Assembly: GCA_937872535.1 (NCBI GenBank)
Contig: CALMTC010000015.1
Span: 1 to 61,639 of the forward strand
Direction: 5' to 3'
Origin: an uncultured bacterium
GTDB taxonomy: Bacteria > Patescibacteriota > Gracilibacteria > Absconditabacterales > Absconditicoccaceae
Length of the DNA: 61,639 nt
Below the pieces are notes generated by a model. The model did no database searches, was not told the origin of the DNA, and saw nothing but the letters and a program-made list of their open reading frames with translations. A program made the translations under genes and the position numbers. Positions within the stretch are counted from its first letter, which is position 1. Every line of letters begins with the position of its first letter. Below, in pieces: positions 1 through 9,101 of the stretch.

Positions 1-138
1 CCTACTATACCTATCTATCTTCTAATCTGTAAACCTAATTGCTGCAATATTAACAAAATATAAGAGAAAAACCATTGATTTAATTGAATAAATATATATA
101 GAAATAAATCCACGACGGTGTGGTAAAAAAAGAAAAAA

Positions 139-1029
139 ATGTTAAAAATCCCAAAACCAAGTTTAAAATCGTTTGCAATCGTGAGCAGAGAAAACTTCGA
201 AAAAGTTTTTTCAAATCACAAAGATGCATTCACATCCTTCAAAAAAAATAAGGATCACGGACTGCTTCACACCTTTAATGTGTGGATAAAAGCAAAAGAA
301 ATCGCATCACATTTTGACGAACCGGTAGATCAAATGAGTCTTTATATCATGGCCATCTGTCATGACATGGGACGATTTCGTCTTCCGACGGTAGACAAAG
401 ATCATCCTGATTTTCAAAAACAGATCATTCGACAAGATAGATCTGAAAGAGCACATGCCATGTATGGAGTTGCGCAAATAAGAAGAGCATGGTTGACGCT
501 GTCAAAGAAAGAAGTGCTTGGCCAAGAATGGCTTGAGCGGTACAACAAAATCAAGCATTATATCAAAAATCATGATAAAATGACTTGGTGGTTAGATCCA
601 AATGACGAGTTACCAAACTCGATAGAAGGTCAGATTGTTTTATTGGCAGACCGTATCAGTACGGATGCATCCGAAGAAATTGAGCGATACTGGGAAACGG
701 GTAAAAGAAGAAAAACTACCTATTTCAATCCAGAGATCTCATTACAAGAGAGGATTGATTTCAATTTCACAAAGATTGGAAAATATATTCAAGCAGGAAA
801 GCTAGATCAGTTTATGTTTTTTTTCGCAATGTTAGCCATTTCTGAAAATGACTTTGAGCATCAGATCTTGAAGTCTATTTATAAAGAATGGTCAGCAAGA
901 AAGTACGATCAAGCGACTGAAACGATATATAGACTGGCTAGAGAAGCTGATTATGACGAAAAAGCTATCGAGCAAATGAAAAACCATATCAATGCTTATT
1001 TAGAGCATTATGGGGTGGAATTTGGCTGA
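139..1029 (+). CDS. HD-domain phosphohydrolase
   Basis: A 296-residue soluble protein. His44 and the pair His75-Asp76 (context ICHDMGR) give the metal-binding pattern of HD phosphohydrolases, and a later acidic stretch (LLADRIS, about residue 176) fits the fourth ligand. The substrate cannot be told. About ten glycines are all GGN, unlike most neighbours. The reading frame ends at a TGA (1027-1029). If that codon is glycine the frame runs 18 codons further to TAA 1081-1083, which lies beyond an apparent rho-independent terminator at 1041-1071, so I annotate the end at the TGA. The start has an A-rich leader with no clear Shine-Dalgarno. The HD family is clear; the specific activity is not. 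Confidence 0.75.
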   Translation: MLKIPKPSLKSFAIVSRENFEKVFSNHKDAFTSFKKNKDHGLLHTFNVWIKAKEIASHFDEPVDQMSLYIMAICHDMGRFRLPTVDKDHPDFQKQIIRQDRSERAHAMYGVAQIRRAWLTLSKKEVLGQEWLERYNKIKHYIKNHDKMTWWLDPNDELPNSIEGQIVLLADRISTDASEEIERYWETGKRRKTTYFNPEISLQERIDFNFTKIGKYIQAGKLDQFMFFFAMLAISENDFEHQILKSIYKEWSARKYDQATETIYRLAREADYDEKAIEQMKNHINAYLEHYGVEFG

Positions 1030-1040
1030 GAAATAACTAT

Positions 1041-1071
1041 TAAAGAGGAGAATTTGTTTTCCTCTTTTTTT
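1041..1071 (+). terminator. rho-independent terminator after the HD gene
   Basis: Stem AAGAGGA / TCCTCTT with a short AT-rich loop, followed by a run of T. It sits between the TGA of the HD gene and the only in-frame TAA. Confidence 0.75.
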
Positions 1072-1091
1072 ATGCCAAAATAAATGTAAAA

Positions 1092-2030
1092 ATGTTACGA
1101 GAAAAATACACATACATAAAAACGAGGAGAAATGGAAGTAAAATATACCAAGCAGGAGATGGTTCTCATTTTGCAAAAGCTTGACTACACGAAGCTGTTT
1201 CACAAGAAGCAGACTTGTACCAAAAACTTGGTAAATATGGAATCAAACTACCAACCGTTATCTCTGTCCAGACCATAATGATGGAACAGTCTTTTTGAGA
1301 AAAAACATTTGCAGATTTATTCACAGAATCTTACTCTCAAGTAAACATTATCCAGGAAGAGATTTTCGATAATTTTATTGTAATGAATCAATCTCACCTC
1401 GATAGCCAAATCAAGTTAATAGGAGAGAATATTACAGATAAAAAGTTCGCCTCATTTGATCATCTGGCTGAGGAAAATCGAATCGATCCAGATCTGATAA
1501 AAAAAGCATATGAGAAAATAATGAATGTTGTTCAGTCTATGCCAATGACCCGAAATCATTGAGACTATAATCCCTACAATATTTTTCCCGAATGAGTAAT
1601 CGATCTTGAAGACTGATTTTTATGACCAATCGGTTATGATACCATCACTTCTCTTACCCAAAATTACCGATTCCCTGATGAAGGAGATTACGAACTTCAC
1701 AGACAGCACTCCTTTTCACTGCCTCAAATTGTCTCATTTCTCACTAGATTATCTGATAATGCTATAAAAATTAATTTTCTGGATAAAGATTTATTTGCTG
1801 CACTTTTTTTGATGAGATGAGCATTTGTGACAGCTTGATCTTCTCGAGCACCAAAATCACAAGCATATAGATACGAACTTTTTCAAACACTTCTAGAAAA
1901 ATTTCTCGCATGAGAAGATCTATTACATTTCTTCTTGTCGACTTACCATAAATTAAGTAAAAACATAGATTCTCTCGTATCTCAGCAACTTATGGATTGA
2001 AAAAACAAAGTTATCTCTACGGGCGAATAA
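1092..2030 (+). CDS. APH/choline-kinase family phosphotransferase (TGA-containing)
   Basis: A 312-residue protein open only with TGA = Gly (about nine in-frame TGAs). It carries the Brenner motif H-G-D-Y-N-P-Y-N at about 156-163, where Gly157 is TGA (1560-1562), and the metal-binding motif IDLEDG at about 170-175, where Gly175 is also TGA. The N-terminal KIYQAGDGSHFAKAG region resembles the nucleotide-binding lobe. This is the aminoglycoside phosphotransferase / choline kinase fold; members phosphorylate sugars, choline or antibiotics and the substrate here is unknown. The ATG at 1092 was chosen because the downstream ATG at 1132 is in another frame that closes at once. It is the only gene between a terminator and the DUF1428 gene. 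Confidence 0.82.
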
Positions 2031-2101
2031 ATCTCTAAAACATTTGCATTCGAGTTCGCTATCGCTATCACCAAAATATTTTATGTATCTACCAAAATAT
2101 C

Positions 2102-2521
2102 ATGGAAGCAACAAACAACACACAGCAAGTTTATGTCGACGGTTTTGTTATCAGAATCAAAAAATCACAAGTAGAAAATTACAAACAGATGGCTACTGGT
2201 GGTGGAAAAATATGGATGAAGCACTGAGCTTTACAGTATGTTGAGTGTATTGGAGATGATTTGTATCCAGATATGAGTCAAGGACCAGCCGAAATGGGAA
2301 AATTTCTCGGTTTTCCTGCGATGACAAATCTTGAAGAAGATGAGACGATTATATTTTCATTCATCACCTACAAAGATAAAGCTCATCGTGATGAGGTAAA
2401 TGCAAAAGTGATGGCAGATCCTGAAATGAATAACCCAGAAAACTGGCCAAAAGAAATGCCTTTCAAAATGGACAAAATGGCATTTGGAGGATTTACAAGT
2501 ATCGTAAACCACATAAGCTAG
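2102..2521 (+). CDS. DUF1428 family protein (YbaA-like)
   Basis: A 139-residue protein matching DUF1428 over its whole length: YVDGFV near the N-terminus, KIWMKHGALQYVEC in the middle, HRDEVNAKVMADP and a C-terminal MPF...MAFGGF. The glycine of the invariant HGAL motif (residue 42, bases 2225-2227) is TGA, so in the standard code the gene breaks in two. The family is ferredoxin-like (dimeric alpha-beta barrel) and has no settled function. It ends at TAG. No strong ribosome binding site is visible. Confidence 0.88.
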
Positions 2522-2535
2522 TAAATATCTCCCGA

Positions 2536-2575
2536 TCCCTGAGCCTGCCTGCCTTCCGAAGGGAGGTCGAAGGGA
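2536..2575. repeat. REP-like palindrome, nested copy
   Basis: One of at least seven copies of an imperfect palindrome beginning TCCCTGAG and ending GTCGAAGGGA. Here about 18 bp (CCTGCCTTCCGAAGGGAG) is inserted between the arms, giving a repeat within a repeat. Confidence 0.7.
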
Positions 2576-2593
2576 AGAGAATGTTCTTTCTGG

Positions 2594-2899
2594 CTACTTC
2601 GCAATCCAAAATAATGTACTGGCTACCTTGCCATTCTCGACAACTATCCCATCTTTTTCTAGTCTAGAAATTTTTTCTGGTAACCCCAAATTATATCCTC
2701 TCAGAGAGCCATCACTACCAACTACCTTGTAGCACGGATATTTTTCTTGTTCGTGATTTTTCCCTATCAGTCTGCCTATCGCTCTCGGATGACTCTGAAA
2801 CTTTTCCGCCAGCATCTTGTAAGTGACTACTTTCCCTTTAGGAATTTTTCTGAGAAACTCGTAAACAAGCTCACGAAGAGAATTTTTCTGTGTTTTCAT
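2594..2899 (-). CDS. MGMT/alkyltransferase-like (DNA-binding domain only)
   Basis: A 101-residue protein equal to the C-terminal domain of O6-alkylguanine-DNA alkyltransferases. It shows the helix-turn-helix region (VVTYKMLAEKF...PRAIGRLIGKN) and PCYKVV, where PCHRV is the usual acceptor motif, so the acceptor cysteine is kept but His-Arg is replaced by Tyr-Lys. The N-terminal domain is absent, as in small MGMT-like and ATL proteins. It may repair or merely flag alkylated guanine; the changed motif leaves activity open. No in-frame TGA. It lies just downstream of the PIN toxin on the same strand. Confidence 0.8.
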   Translation of the reverse strand: MKTQKNSLRELVYEFLRKIPKGKVVTYKMLAEKFQSHPRAIGRLIGKNHEQEKYPCYKVVGSDGSLRGYNLGLPEKISRLEKDGIVVENGKVASTLFWIAK

Positions 2900-2914
2900 A
2901 GTTGGCTAGGTAAT

Positions 2915-3286
2915 TTATGATAAAACTTTCTGTAGATATTTATCAAATGTCGCCAAAGGTAAATTTCTGCATTTCTTATAAATTACCAAAGCACAATCTA
3001 CAAAAGATAAATTTTTCTGGTGACTGTAAAAAAAATCTGTGCTCATCTTTACCTCTTCGTCACTAAGACGATCAAAAATAATGCCTTCACTATCAAACAA
3101 AAAATCATGGCACTTTTGCATTATATATATCGATTCTCTCATCTTTAAAACAGTCAAAGTCTCAGCTAAAACATAGTCGATGACTAAAATCTGGTCTGCA
3201 GATTGGCAAGTGCGGAGAGCGGTCTGATGGTGAATCTCATCTTTTCTGAATGCAGCTACCAAGATCGAAGAATCCACTATAATCAT
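2915..3286 (-). CDS. PIN-domain toxin (VapC-like)
   Basis: A 123-residue PIN-domain ribonuclease. Seen: N-terminal MIIVDSSILVAAF with Asp5, an internal Glu (YVLAETL), FVDCALV with the third acidic residue and a C-terminal ATFDKYL. These match the four-acid Mg2+ site of VapC-type toxins, which cut tRNA or rRNA. The ATG at 3284-3286 was chosen over a longer upstream frame because it begins the domain and lies 1 bp after the stop of the antitoxin gene, a typical toxin-antitoxin arrangement. Confidence 0.82.
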   Translation of the reverse strand: MIIVDSSILVAAFRKDEIHHQTALRTCQSADQILVIDYVLAETLTVLKMRESIYIMQKCHDFLFDSEGIIFDRLSDEEVKMSTDFFYSHQKNLSFVDCALVIYKKCRNLPLATFDKYLQKVLS

Positions 3287-3287
3287 T

Positions 3288-3518
3288 TTAATAAATATAT
3301 TTTTTAAAATTCTCAGCCAAATTATTTTCCTTACTATTTTTACTTTTAAAAGTAAATTTTCAGATATCAGATAATTTATATTTTTTTTTCTCTGGTTCTC
3401 ACTCAAACGGAACAATTTTAAAAACAGGCTTAGAATGCTTCAATACAATCACTGTATTTCCAGCCTCTATCTCCTTTCATACCGCCTTAAAATTTCAGTA
3501 AAGTTCTTTGGTAGACAT
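3288..3518 (-). CDS. Phd/YefM-type antitoxin (TGA-containing)
   Basis: A 76-residue protein visible only with TGA = Gly. The N-terminal half (STKELYGNFKAV, then EIEAGNTVIVLKHSKPVF) matches the Phd/YefM DNA-binding domain; the charged C-terminal tail would wrap the toxin. It ends at TAA 1 bp before the PIN toxin start, so the two are probably translationally coupled, and the antitoxin probably autoregulates the pair. A GGAG ribosome binding site lies upstream (around 3525). Confidence 0.8.
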
Positions 3519-3703
3519 ATATTTCTCCATCTTTTTATCAAAAAAATCATAAAAAGTTATAGAAATAGTTTAAACTTTTATTGCAACTTTTCAAGTATGA
3601 AATAAAAAAACTTTCCTATTTTTTCTTGCTTTCTGGAAAAAAATCATTAGTATGAAAGCATAAACACCTTCGGGCTTTCTCTGTTGAAAGACAGAGGGAA
3701 TAA

Positions 3704-4111
3704 TTAAGAATCTTCTGGGAGATACATCTCTTTCAGAAGTTTTTTTATATCTAGAAATTCAAGTTTTGATATTTTGCCAATATTCTCTTGAAATCTCCTA
3801 TGATCAATAATTCTTCACTGAGAAAGCATAAGAGAGGAATCTCATCTATCAAAAGAAATGCTGAGAAGTTTATAGTGATAACAATTATCTTTATGTTTCG
3901 TCGTCATCGGAATGCAAAAAAACAAAGATCAAATTTTCTGAATAACAAGAACAGGTCTAGAAAATTCTCATTTTCAGTCAGCTTCAAATCAAATATTAAC
4001 TCACAATTTACAATATCGTATTTCTCTTGATTTCGGAAAGAAAGATAGTTTTATTTCATCAATTCTCTTTTTTTCATTATTCCAATCGTCAAATTTCTTA
4101 GTGTATACCAT
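3704..4111 (-). CDS. PemK/MazF-like mRNA interferase toxin
   Basis: A 135-residue protein with seven in-frame TGAs. The core (REIRYCKLGVNIGFEADGKG, then RPVLVI, then IPMTTK) is that of the PemK/MazF family in its CPR version, with an N-terminal KKFDDWN extension. MazF proteins cleave mRNA at short motifs. No antitoxin gene is evident within 150 bp upstream; the next gene on this strand encodes a HAD-like protein. It may be a solitary toxin-fold protein. Confidence 0.78.
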
Positions 4112-4220
4112 GATTTTTAGATTATAAAAAAAATCTCCCCAGCTGTGAGGAGACTATACTGATAGTGGTTCAAGAAGAATAGGGACAAAAAAAAGAAAAA
4201 GAGCAGTAAAGAAAATTTTT

Positions 4221-5003
4221 TTAGATTTTTTCAGTAATTTTAATTTTTTTGATTCCTTCAGGAAGTGTGTGATAAACGACCAGATGAGTATTTTTAAATT
4301 TTTCTTCTTGAGCTTTTTCTTCAAAAAAACTGATCATACGAGTGATATTTTTCTCATCGTCATCAGAAAATCAGACACTAATTTTATCAGCTTGATAGAG
4401 AAATTTCAGCTCATCTAGCACATAGTGAAGATACTCTTCCATCGCCTGAGTTTTTCTAAACGATGACGAGCTGTCTGGATATTGAGCCATAAAGTGATTA
4501 TTGCTGATAGCATAAAATCTACTGAGATCTATATACTGAGCCAGTGCAGTCTGAAAAGAAATATCTTTACCAAGGATTTGAGCCATCTGTTCATGAAATT
4601 TTGTATTGTTGCACTCCAAAACTTCAGCAATAACACTAGCAAAGGCATTTCTCAGTGTCTCTTCTTGGTGTCCACGAGCTGTTATGATTGCGATAGGATT
4701 TCCGTGTCTTACAGCTTCGACGAACTTCTCAAAACTCGGTCCATTACTTTGATTACTAACTGCTTCATAGATATCGTTAGCAAATTTTTCAGTTCAAAAC
4801 GGTCAATTATCTTTAAAATTTATCATACTTTTTTCTATGTTGTTCTCAATGTGTCTGATACTCCTAAAATCTTTTAGGCTAAGATAATCTTCTTGAGACA
4901 TAGCGATTTCTTGCCAAGATCAATCACTCTGTTTTTCTTCCATCATTACAGGAGTATTTGTATGCCAGAGATTTTTATCTATATCAAAAACATAAGCTCT
5001 CAT
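4221..5003 (-). CDS. HAD-like hydrolase-related protein
   Basis: A 260-residue protein open only with TGA = Gly. It begins MRAYVFDIDKNLWHTNTP (hydrophobic strand then DxD, HAD motif I), contains IAIITARGHQEET (like motif II) and near the C-terminus VGFSDDDEKNI (like motif IV, with a TGA glycine). HAD enzymes are mostly phosphatases; the substrate is unknown. The start is the first ATG, preceded by an A/T-rich leader. It lies 29 bp downstream of another hypothetical gene on the same strand. Confidence 0.6.
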
Positions 5004-5032
5004 TTTTCTTATCAAAATAAAATAAAAAATTT

Positions 5033-5398
5033 TTATTCTGCAATCTCATTATATTTCCATGGTTTCAGATCATTGATGATTTCAAATAATCAGACAATAT
5101 TTTTGCTATGAAGTGTTTGGATATCTGAGATATACATCTTTGCTACTACTTTCAATATTTCGTCAAATAAAACTGTAAGTATAGGATATTTGCGAGTAAG
5201 GAGATAGCCACGACCAAATCTGAGAATAATGGTTTTTTGTCATGTATGACCGGAATAATCAATACAATCAAATCGGTGCGTATTCTTGAAAGTCCACCTA
5301 TATCCATAGCCAATATCTTTTTTTTTATGAGAAAATGAAGACATAAGAAGATCTATTTCATGGACGACACTAAGAAAGTAAGGAGAATAGCTTTTCAT
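5033..5398 (-). CDS. hypothetical protein, 121 aa
   Basis: Not recognised. The frame contains two TGAs (HTGQKT and NIVGLFEI) and ends at TAA. The protein is basic and rich in aromatic residues (SPYFL, GYGYRWTF), with no signal peptide or membrane segment. It lies just upstream of the HAD-like gene, with which it probably shares a transcript. Confidence 0.6.
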
Positions 5399-5527
5399 GG
5401 TATTTTAAATTTCAATTAAAGCAAAATAACTCTTAAGTCAAATTTTACCCCACACTTCCTTCCATCTCTCCCTTTGTTTCCTGAGAGCCCCACAGCGAGT
5501 AGTTGAAACAAAGAGGAATCCGATGAA

Positions 5528-5546
5528 TATCGGATCATATCTCTAT
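5528..5546. repeat. short palindrome at the end of sufB
   Basis: Hairpin with arms ATCCGAT / ATCGGAT overlapping the sufB stop codon (TAG, 5543-5545, minus). It resembles the ATCCCGAT / ATCGGGAT palindromes at 24758-24793 and near 22488-22508. Confidence 0.5.
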
Positions 5547-6928
5547 CCAACTGATCACTCCATCTCCATCTCTATCAACTTATTCAGCTCTCCAGCATAC
5601 TCCAGTGGGAGTTTTTTGACGATCGGACTGATGAATCAGTTGACGATCATAGCCATAGCTTTCGTCTCATCGAGTCAGCGAGACATCATGTAAAAAAGCT
5701 GAATCTCATCGACTTTTCCAGCGCTGGCTTCGTGAGCCACAGTAGCGGAGCTGTTGGAGACATTGATGACGGGGATCGTCGTGCTGATCGATTCGCCATC
5801 CATCAAAAGAGCATCACACTCAGTAGAGTTGACTGCATCGTGAGCCGTAGCTTTGATATCGACGATTCCGCGATAAGTAGAAATTCAGCCATCTTTCGAG
5901 ATTGATTTCGAGATAATAGTCGACGAAGTATTTTCACCGATGTGGATTACTTTCGAGCCAGAGTCTTGATTTTGCCCTTTTCCAGCGACGACCACTCAGA
6001 TGTTATCAGATTTAGAATTTTTTCATTTGAGAATAGTGCAGGGATAGAGCATCGTAGTGCAGCTTCCGAGATTTCCATTGATCCATTCCATAAAGCCATT
6101 TTCTTCGACGATCGAGCGCTTGGTATTGAGATTGTAGGTATTGGTCGATCGATTTTCGACAGAGGAGTAACGCATACGGCTATTCTTCCCCACAAAAATC
6201 TCCACCAACCCAGCATGAAGCGACTTCTTATCGAACTTCGGCGCCGAGCAGCCCTCGATATAATCGCCAGTCGCATCGTCATCAATGATAATCAGCGTAT
6301 GCTCAAACTGCCCACCAGCATAGGTGTTCATACGAAAATACGCTTGTAAAGGCTCAGTCACATGCACACCTTTTGGCACATAAATAAAAGTCCCACCACT
6401 CCAAACCGCACCGTGCAATGCCGCAAATTTATGATCTTTTGCTGGTACTAATTTCATAAAAAATTTTTTAATCAGGTCACTGTGATGGTGTAAAGCGTTA
6501 CTCATATCATCAAAAATTACTCACTGTTTGGCTCGTTTTTCTTTGATATTGTGATAAACTATTTCACTATCATACTGTCCACCAGCTCCCGCCAGATATT
6601 TTTTCTCAGCCTCAGGAATCCCAAGCTTCTCAAACTTAGCCTTGATCGCTGGATCGACTTTTTCTCGATCATCAGCGTACCCCTCTCCATTATTTTCAGC
6701 CTTCGCAAAATACACTATCTCATCGAGATTCAACCCACTCAGATCCGGCCCCCAAGCTGGCATACTCAGCTGCTGAAAAATCTTGAGCGACTCCAGTCTA
6801 TGGTCCAGCATCCACTCCGGCTCTTTATTCTCGGCACTAATTCTTCTCACTGTCTCTTCCGTTAATCCTTTCAGATGAACAGAATATCTAATCTGATCGG
6901 CAGTCTCGAGGGTATCTTTTAAATTCAT
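5543..6928 (-). CDS. sufB: Fe-S cluster assembly scaffold SufB
   Basis: A 461-residue protein, close to the usual SufB length. Recognisable blocks are [64 protein letters not shown] (Cys371) and [10 protein letters not shown] near the C-terminus. SufB with SufC and SufD forms the scaffold on which Fe-S clusters are built. The standard code splits it at TGA 6521-6523 and 6023-6025. No sufC, sufD or sufS lies nearby, so it stands apart from the usual operon in this window. Confidence 0.95.
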
Positions 6929-6958
6929 AATTCTGGATTTTGGATTTTAAATTTTGGG

Positions 6959-7585
6959 TTATTGAGCATTGATTCATAAATTATCACTATCGAATTCCCA
7001 TTTTGTTGGATTTTGAATAATATAATTACGAACATTTATCAATGCAAGGTCATTTTGTATAATAGTTGTATGGTAATTTGATTGCCGCTGAAACGATTTA
7101 TCCACCGATTTCCTAATTTCAAAAGAACATCTTCATTTAAACCAGCGAACAATCGCGCCCAGCGATTTATTGTGAATCATAGGATTTTTTAATCCGGTAA
7201 TTCATCACACATTGCCATCGACCGCACCAATCATATTCATAGAGACGCGATTAATCGCGTCTCTGTATATGGCGTCTCTGTATATCACATCATAATTAAC
7301 CGCGTCACCATAATTCAAAAACACGATTCAGTGAATATGATTTGGCATGATGACGAATTCATCCAAAAATGTATTTGGGAATTGATTTAAAATCTCCGAT
7401 CGACATTTTTTTGCTACGATTCACATTTCAGAGAAAATCATCTCAGAGTCAATAATTTCACCAAAATAATTCTCTCTATTCTTCGTACAAATTGTAACAA
7501 AATACGCACCTTCAGATGAAAAATCATAATCAGGCAATCTATTAGATTTAATTCTGTATTTTCCTTGGAATAATGCAGTGTTCAT
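6959..7585 (-). CDS. RAYT (REP-associated Y1 transposase) with internal REP
   Basis: A 208-residue HUH/Y1 transposase of the RAYT group: N-terminal RLPDYDFSSEGAYFVTICTK, the HUH motif PNHIHGI (His83-x-His85, Gly86 = TGA 7328-7330), and the C-terminal helix NYHTTIIQNDL...NYIIQNPTKW with the candidate catalytic Tyr. RAYTs cut and join single-stranded REP palindromes. The middle of the frame carries a perfect palindrome (7242-7263) and a duplicated GTCTCTGTATAT, in frame, adding residues around DAIYRDAINRV. The element is full length; a TTG start at 7693 is possible but the ATG at 7585 fits the family better. Confidence 0.85.
7242..7263. repeat. REP palindrome inside the RAYT gene
   Basis: Perfect 22-bp palindrome with arms GAGACGCG / CGCGTCTC around ATTAAT. 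Related copies, with an AATTTATT-type centre, are at 30323-30345 and 53999-54019. Confidence 0.75.
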
Positions 7586-7815
7586 TTTCTTATTCGCGTA
7601 AAATATAATTATCTTATTCTCAGTTCTTTCAGTCTTAATTTTAAATAATCTCACTAAACGACCCAATTTTAGCAAACAAGAGCTCATAAGCAAACGATTT
7701 TTTTATTTTCAGGATAAAAAATTTTTTTCTTTTTTTTGTCCATAGTTTTCTTTATTATTTCGAGTATGCCCCATCTCGCTGGCAATAATGCAGCAGAAAA
7801 TTAGATTTATTAGTT

Positions 7816-8571
7816 ATGAAAACAGTTAGTAGTGTCTCAATTACAGAGGCGATCAGTAATGGTAAAAAAGAGATGGTGGCTTTAAAAGCAAAGCATCCAT
7901 TTGAAACGCAGATTAGAAAAAGTAATCTACAAAGGGTTTTTTCTAATTATTTAGCAATGTCCCAAGCTTTTCCTTATCTCCAAGCTGGTTCTCAAAAGGA
8001 ATTAATTATGGATTGTATAATGAAAAACAAAGATGTTCCGGTAGAAATTGAGATTACTTCGGTAGTAGGAAATTTTCTTTGCTGGGATGAAACAGGTGGG
8101 CACTTTGTAGTTGGAAGAGAAGGTAATGCTGGTTTGTCAAAAATTCTTGATGTCGAGAAATATTATCATTCTCATCTGCTCAAGACAGATATCAAATATC
8201 TGATGAATCATGAAATAAATCCAGATTATTCTCTTGTGACTCAAGCTTATCTCAAGAAGCTTTATGAAGGCCTATCTTCAAAAAATCATGTCAACCGATG
8301 TGCTTGTATGGTGGCTTTTGAACAGCATGCTGGTGTTATGATTCAATCACTATGGGACAGTCTGACAAAGTTATTTGACATTCCCAAAGAGCGTCTCATT
8401 TATTTCGCTGTTCATGTGGGAGGAGATGATCCAGCAGAGATCTATCATGAAGAAATGACGCACCAAATGATTCAAAAGATTGTGAGTCCAGATCAAGTAA
8501 ATGATTGGTTGATTTATTTTGAAGGATGGTACGAGAAAAATCTCCAGTGGTGTGATGACATTTGTTCATAA
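7816..8571 (+). CDS. heme-oxygenase-fold iron-dependent protein (putative)
   Basis: A 251-residue soluble, mostly helical protein. The C-terminal half has AFEQHAG and then HVGGDDPAEIYHEEM, the spacing of Glu/His/Asp seen in heme-oxygenase-like diiron proteins (iron-containing redox enzyme / TenA-like superfamily). The reaction cannot be inferred. No in-frame TGA although there are about 16 glycines, which is unusual here. It lies 22 bp upstream of csaA and probably shares its transcript. Confidence 0.55.
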   Translation: MKTVSSVSITEAISNGKKEMVALKAKHPFETQIRKSNLQRVFSNYLAMSQAFPYLQAGSQKELIMDCIMKNKDVPVEIEITSVVGNFLCWDETGGHFVVGREGNAGLSKILDVEKYYHSHLLKTDIKYLMNHEINPDYSLVTQAYLKKLYEGLSSKNHVNRCACMVAFEQHAGVMIQSLWDSLTKLFDIPKERLIYFAVHVGGDDPAEIYHEEMTHQMIQKIVSPDQVNDWLIYFEGWYEKNLQWCDDICS

Positions 8572-8593
8572 TTTACTATCTTTTTAAAACAGC

Positions 8594-8929
8594 ATGGAAA
8601 CTATTGGATGGGGAGACTTTGAAAAAGTAGAGATGAGAGTCGGGACAATTATTTCAGCGCAGCCAAATGTAAAAGCTACAAAGCCAGCTCTAGTGCTAAA
8701 AGTAGATTTTGGAGAGCATGGGATCAAGAGCTCTTCTGCTCAGATAACGCAGAATTATAGCCCTGATTCGTTGATTGGTCGTCAAGTAATAGCTGTGATG
8801 AACTTCCCAGCCAAACAGATTGCGAATATCGTTTCCGAAGTTCTCATTCTCGGAGCACTTGATCCAGTAAAGGGAGTAATTTTACTTTCTGTAGATAAAA
8901 TTGTCGAAAACGGTTCACTAGTCCACTAA
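8594..8929 (+). CDS. csaA: CsaA-like tRNA-binding domain protein
   Basis: A 111-residue single-domain protein. GWGDFEKVEMRVGTI, SSAQITQNY and VIAVMNFPAKQI are the hallmarks of the EMAP/MetRS-C OB-fold tRNA-binding domain in its free-standing CsaA form. CsaA proteins bind tRNA and have been described as export chaperones. No TGA codons among about 11 glycines. It is the second gene of a two-gene unit closed by a terminator. Confidence 0.88.
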   Translation: METIGWGDFEKVEMRVGTIISAQPNVKATKPALVLKVDFGEHGIKSSSAQITQNYSPDSLIGRQVIAVMNFPAKQIANIVSEVLILGALDPVKGVILLSVDKIVENGSLVH

Positions 8930-8946
8930 TTTTGGTCCTGCACTTA

Positions 8947-8978
8947 CGGGGAGATTTTTATCTCTCCGCTTTTTTCTT
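8947..8978 (+). terminator. terminator after csaA
   Basis: Stem CGGGGAGAT / ATCTCTCCG followed by CTTTTTT. Confidence 0.8.
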
Positions 8979-9028
8979 ACATAAAAAATTTATTTTCTGG
9001 AGATTCCTGAAAATAATGTAAAAAACAA

Positions 9029-9056
9029 TTGACAAATTTCTTGAAAAAAATAGAGT
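9029..9056 (+). promoter_or_regulatory. sigma70-type promoter
   Basis: TTGACA, 16-bp spacer, TAGAGT, about 45 bp before the ATG of the next gene. The leader carries a hairpin AACGAGG / CCTCGTT at 9063-9084 that may act on mRNA stability or translation. Confidence 0.6.
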
Positions 9057-9101
9057 CTCACCAACGAGGCAGAAAAACCTCGTTATAAAAAAATAAGAAA
9101 A

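Noticed and set aside
2044-2244. 66-residue plus-strand ORF overlapping the DUF1428 gene
   Set aside because: Shadow frame; the DUF1428 frame with one TGA explains the same bases with conserved motifs.
3788-4030. Basic 80-residue plus-strand ORF
   Set aside because: It is antisense to the PemK/MazF-like gene and has no coding character.
5942-6349. 135-residue plus-strand ORF
   Set aside because: Antisense to sufB, which is unequivocal.
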